Made by a program: the position numbers and the translations under genes. Below are positions 6,384-9,073 of a stretch of DNA of 9,073 nucleotides, piece after piece. Every line of letters begins with the position of its first letter. The stretch's first letter is position 1. The DNA comes from an uncultured Prevotellaceae bacterium (lineage in GTDB: Bacteria; Bacteroidota; Bacteroidia; Bacteroidales; Bacteroidaceae). Under the pieces are notes generated by a model, which had not been told where the DNA came from, did not search any database, and saw nothing but the letters and a program-made list of their open reading frames with translations. The stretch lies in contig CAMJNN010000045.1 in NCBI GenBank assembly GCA_946407325.1, forward strand, positions 1-9,073. The letters are read 5' to 3'.

Positions 6384-7547
6384 TTAGAGAAGGATCTGAC
6401 GTGCGTAATTAACGCAAGTCTTTACTTCCTTCACAGCGTCAGACCAAGGCTTCACATCATACTCGAGCTCGATATCGCAGTAGATAGGATACTTCTTCTC
6501 CTTGATGTAGTTCAGCACTTCTGCCAAAGGCATCTCGCCCTGACCCCATACCTGGTTCTGATTAGGAGTTGGCTGGGTGTTAGGACCAGTCTTATCCTTA
6601 ATGTGGATGCTGACGATGCGATCGTGGTACTTCTCGATCATCTCGATAGGGTTACGACCGGTTGATCCGAAGAAGTGACCAGCGTCGAAGTTCAGTGAAA
6701 CAGCAGGAGATACAGCCAAAACAGGATCGCAAGCGTTAGGATCTTCGGCATACTGCATGTGGTTGTGGAAGATGGCCTTCAAACCATACTTCTCGGCAAA
6801 CGGAGCCATCTTCTTGGCAGACTCAACACTCAGTTCATCAGATACACCCTTGGCACCCATAGCCTTGGCTACCTTGAATGCATAGTCAATCTGGTCGTCA
6901 TCCCAGTTGCCCGGAGAGAACTTCACGATATGTGCCTCGATGCCGTTGTCGTCTAAGTATTTCTTAGCAGCTGCCACCTTGTCCATATCAATATTAGCAC
7001 GCCATACCTTCACATCAGCATTGTACTTGTCGATCTCAGCTTGCTGTTCTGGAGTGAAAGAAGGACGACGGAAACCGCCAGGACCACCAGGGCCACCAGG
7101 ACCGCCTGCACCAGGACCGCCAGGACCACCGGCACCAGGAGCGCCAGGACCACCAGCACCAGGAGCGCCAGGAGCGCCAGCAGGAGCACCACCTGCAGGA
7201 GCAGCAGGAGCGGCAGCTGCCTGAGCAGCTCTTGCCTCAGCCATGATGCGCTGCATCGGACTTTCAGGAATGCCAAGGTAAGCCTCGAGGTCATTGCTCA
7301 TCAGCTCGATGGTGCTGATGCCTGTTTCCTTGCAATATTTCACGATATTCTCCAAGCCACCAGGCATAGAACGCCAGCTATAAGTAATGGTACCTATAGC
7401 CACACCGTTGAACACAGAGTTTGGCTTGCCGTCAGCCACAGGAGCAGCTGCATTGCCTTCGCATGAAGAGAGCAGTTGGGGTGCCAAAGCAGCGGCACCG
7501 ATAGCTGCAAATGATTTGCCTATAAAGGCACGTCTTGATTTATCCAT
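6384..7547 (-). CDS. Tat-exported lipoprotein, TIM-barrel sugar phosphate isomerase/epimerase-like
   Basis: This 387-residue protein starts at the ATG at 7547, which places SRRAFIGKS (residues 4-12) as a twin-arginine motif at the N-terminus; a 29-residue upstream extension in frame would bury it. The hydrophobic stretch ends in LSSC, so Cys29 is a likely lipid-modified residue. The rest fits the AP-endonuclease-2/xylose-isomerase-like TIM barrel: Glu81 after strand 2, HNH (261-263), D-x-G-H (Asp288, His291), SIHIKDK (His315, Asp318) and Glu360 are plausible metal and substrate residues. Residues about 106-158 are a Gly/Pro/Ala-rich insert between barrel elements. It lies 65 bases after a Gfo/Idh/MocA gene in the same direction and before another, so it probably handles an oxidised or epimerised sugar made by those enzymes. 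Lack of a phosphate-specific motif and the envelope location argue that the substrate is not a phosphosugar, despite the family name. Confidence 0.9.
   Translation of the reverse strand: MDKSRRAFIGKSFAAIGAAALAPQLLSSCEGNAAAPVADGKPNSVFNGVAIGTITYSWRSMPGGLENIVKYCKETGISTIELMSNDLEAYLGIPESPMQRIMAEARAAQAAAAPAAPAGGAPAGAPGAPGAGGPGAPGAGGPGGPGAGGPGGPGGPGGFRRPSFTPEQQAEIDKYNADVKVWRANIDMDKVAAAKKYLDDNGIEAHIVKFSPGNWDDDQIDYAFKVAKAMGAKGVSDELSVESAKKMAPFAEKYGLKAIFHNHMQYAEDPNACDPVLAVSPAVSLNFDAGHFFGSTGRNPIEMIEKYHDRIVSIHIKDKTGPNTQPTPNQNQVWGQGEMPLAEVLNYIKEKKYPIYCDIELEYDVKPWSDAVKEVKTCVNYARQILL
7074..7229 (-). repeat. Gly/Pro/Ala low-complexity insert, including three 24-bp tandem units
   Basis: Within the TIM-barrel gene, three 24-bp units (7101-7124, 7125-7148, 7149-7172) differ at only a few bases each and encode octapeptides of the form A/G-P-G-A/G-P-G-A-G. 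Irregular GPG and Ala-rich stretches lie on both sides. The unit length keeps the frame, so copy number can vary. Opposite-strand reading frames through this stretch are artefacts of its composition. Confidence 0.85.
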
Positions 7548-7565
7548 GATTCTTTTTTTATAATT

Positions 7566-7602
7566 AAAGGGGAGGCCTTTTTGAACTGAGACCTTCCCCT
7601 TT
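7566..7602 (-). terminator. Intergenic hairpin between oxidoreductase and TIM-barrel genes
   Basis: AAAGGGGAGG (7566-7575) pairs with CCTTCCCCTTT (7592-7602) with a single bulge. On the minus strand it is followed by TTTAATTAT, a poor T-tract. It therefore looks like a partial terminator or RNA-stabilising stem inside an operon rather than a full stop. No -7 element is visible between it and the downstream ATG at 7547. Confidence 0.5.
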
Positions 7603-7612
7603 GTTAGTTTTT

Positions 7613-9073
7613 TTAGATAGCTGGTAATTCCCAACCCTTACGATACTCGTAGTGGAAGTAGTTGTTAGCCTCCTCGAGGTTAGTGATGCGCATGTTAGCT
7701 GCGTCGTACTCCAAGGTAATGTTAGTGTTCTGAGCAGCAACAGCGATGTTGGTCAGCAACATGATCTCGGTCAGCTTAGATGCTACCTCGAAATCGTTGG
7801 CAGCCTTGCGACCTTCCTTGATTGCCTCAACCCAGTCAACATAGATGTTCTTTGGACGAGTAAGCACCTTAGCAGGCTCCTTGAAGTTAGGACGGTTAGG
7901 TACCAACTCAGGACTTGCACCGTGGGTACCGTGCATCATCATGCCCTTGTCGCCGATATAGAGACACTCGCGCAATTGACGACCGTTCTCAAGTTCGAAT
8001 GGACGGAATGGCTTGATACCACCGTCAGCCCATGTAACAACGCACTCAGGCATCTTGATCTTCTTCTTGCCATCCAGTGAGTCAACCTCACGAGCTGGGA
8101 AGTGATACTTCACGTTCTCTGCCTGTGGCAGGTATTCATTGTTGTAAGGAGTGGTAGTAGCCATGATCTTGTCAGGCATACCCAGACCCAGTGCCCAGAT
8201 AGGAGCATCGAAGGTGTGAGCACCCATATCACCCATAGCACCAGTACCATAGTCCCACAGACCACGCCAAGAGAAGTGCAGCGCTGCTGGGTTGTAAGGC
8301 TTCTCAGGAGCCGGGCCTAACCACAAATCATAATCCAGGTTCTGAGGGATAGCCTGTCCTGCAGGACGATCGAAGTAACCCTGTCTCCACATTGGACGGT
8401 TTGACCACATGTGCACCTCTGTTACATTACCGATCACACCACTGCGGATCCACTCAACAGTCTGGTAAGTACCTTCGATGTTGTGACCCTGGTTACCCAT
8501 CTGGGTTACAACGCCCGTCTTCTTAGCTAACTCAGCCAAGTAACGAACCTCCTTGATGGTCTTTGCCATAGGCTTCTCAACGAACACAGCCTTACCAGCC
8601 TTCATAGCGGTAGCAGCGATGATTGCGTGGGTGTGGTCAGGAGTACCGATCAATACACCATCGATATCCTTTTCCTTCTCGATCATCTCACGGAAGTCGG
8701 TATATCTCTTTGCCTTGTAGTAGGCATTGAAGATATGAGCAGCATATTCAGTATCCACATCGCACAATGCATAGATATTTGCATGGTGGATAGGAGCCTT
8801 GCCTGCATCACCCGTCTGAAGGATGTTGTCAGAAGCACGGCGCTGCTGCTGCAGCTGAATGCCTGCGTATGGCTGACGAGGTACATAAGCCATACCACCC
8901 ATACCAGAACGCTTTACTGGAGCATCTGGATCAGCAATGTTCTGCAAGTCACCACCACCTTGGCTACCGAAACCGATGCCGGCGATGTTGATCTGATCAC
9001 TTGGAGGTACATGACCATAGGTCTTACCCAGCACTACGCTTGGAGCAATAGTAAAACCAGCTACAGCTGCTGC
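7613..9073 (-). CDS. Gfo/Idh/MocA family oxidoreductase, Tat-type, 5' end outside window
   Basis: 486 codons are present; the start is beyond 9073. The first visible residues (AAAVAGFTIAPSVVLGK) align with residues 13 onward of the paralogue at 4735-6216, so about 12 residues including the twin arginines are probably missing. The GTG at 9034 lies inside the signal and is not the start. Counting from the first visible codon, GFGSQG is at 34-39, the EKP catalytic Lys is at 167 and the GAHTFD His is at 286, so all family residues are intact. About three quarters of residues match the paralogue by eye, but the loop between GFGSQG and CDVD is quite different (Met/Gly/Gln-rich, positions about 48-92). 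It is followed after 65 bases by the TIM-barrel gene, probably in one transcript. Likely a periplasmic sugar dehydrogenase; substrate unknown. Confidence 0.93.
   Translation of the reverse strand, partial: AAAVAGFTIAPSVVLGKTYGHVPPSDQINIAGIGFGSQGGGDLQNIADPDAPVKRSGMGGMAYVPRQPYAGIQLQQQRRASDNILQTGDAGKAPIHHANIYALCDVDTEYAAHIFNAYYKAKRYTDFREMIEKEKDIDGVLIGTPDHTHAIIAATAMKAGKAVFVEKPMAKTIKEVRYLAELAKKTGVVTQMGNQGHNIEGTYQTVEWIRSGVIGNVTEVHMWSNRPMWRQGYFDRPAGQAIPQNLDYDLWLGPAPEKPYNPAALHFSWRGLWDYGTGAMGDMGAHTFDAPIWALGLGMPDKIMATTTPYNNEYLPQAENVKYHFPAREVDSLDGKKKIKMPECVVTWADGGIKPFRPFELENGRQLRECLYIGDKGMMMHGTHGASPELVPNRPNFKEPAKVLTRPKNIYVDWVEAIKEGRKAANDFEVASKLTEIMLLTNIAVAAQNTNITLEYDAANMRITNLEEANNYFHYEYRKGWELPAI
8192..8259. 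repeat. Near-identical DNA patch shared with the paralogue (copy 2)
   Basis: This is the partner of 5296-5363, with 67 of 68 bases identical in the same orientation. Two such patches about 2.9 kb apart could recombine, which would delete the TIM-barrel gene and fuse the two oxidoreductases in frame. Confidence 0.85.

Noticed and set aside
7101..7172. CRISPR array or mobile-element repeat
   Set aside because: The 24-bp units are directly adjacent without spacers and lie in frame within a coding sequence, so they are a protein-coding tandem repeat.
6907..7466. Plus-strand open frames with Pro/Gly or Thr/Arg-rich repeats
   Set aside because: They are the reverse-strand readings of the 24-bp repeat in the TIM-barrel gene; GC-rich repeats leave all frames open.
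7548..7634. 29-codon N-terminal extension of the TIM-barrel gene
   Set aside because: It crosses the intergenic hairpin and the end of the upstream gene and would bury the twin-arginine signal that begins at the ATG at 7547.
9032..9034. GTG as the start of the second oxidoreductase
   Set aside because: The frame stays open to the window edge and the preceding 13 codons align with the Tat signal of the paralogue, so the true start is outside the window.

Overview
The window looks like chromosomal DNA from a Bacteroidota bacterium, most likely a gut Prevotella/Segatella or Bacteroides relative. The evidence is: two start regions carry the Bacteroidota sigma-ABfr -7 element TAnnTTTG, one of them with a TTTG -33 element at 19 bp spacing; no gene has a strong Shine-Dalgarno; and Tat-exported Gfo/Idh/MocA oxidoreductases sit beside a Tat-exported TIM-barrel 'sugar phosphate isomerase', a combination common in this phylum. 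The genus assignment is inference. No rRNA, tRNA, CRISPR array, insertion sequence or origin is visible, and no gene-free stretch exceeds 300 bases.

Left part, plus strand. (i) 50-2044 is a P1B-2 (Zn/Cd/Pb) efflux ATPase whose usual N-terminal metal-binding domain is replaced by a His/Glu repeat tail. A perfect 12-bp inverted repeat brackets its promoter and start codon. (ii) 2149-3057 and 3069-4190 are two secreted proteins 11 bp apart, evidently one operon: a TPR-like/DUF6624 protein and a TPR protein. Their promoter is a near-ideal Bacteroidota promoter overlapped by a 17-bp palindrome that looks like an operator. (iii) 4278-4661 is a small cytoplasmic TerB-like protein, followed by a strong hairpin terminator that separates the plus-strand genes from the convergent minus-strand genes.

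Right part, minus strand, in transcription order: a Gfo/Idh/MocA oxidoreductase (7613 to beyond 9073, start outside the window), a Tat-lipoprotein TIM-barrel isomerase/epimerase (6384-7547) with a Gly/Pro/Ala repeat insert, a terminator (6321-6357), then a second Gfo/Idh/MocA oxidoreductase (4735-6216) closely similar to the first. All three carry or appear to carry twin-arginine export signals, so the set can be read as an envelope-located, folded-before-export sugar redox/isomerisation module in which two dehydrogenases and one epimerase/lyase-type barrel act on the same or related sugars. The substrate cannot be told from the sequence.

The points most worth a second look are this exported redox module and its repeat insert, patches of near-identical DNA between the two oxidoreductase genes (67 of 68 bases in one patch), and the two palindromic elements placed on promoters.
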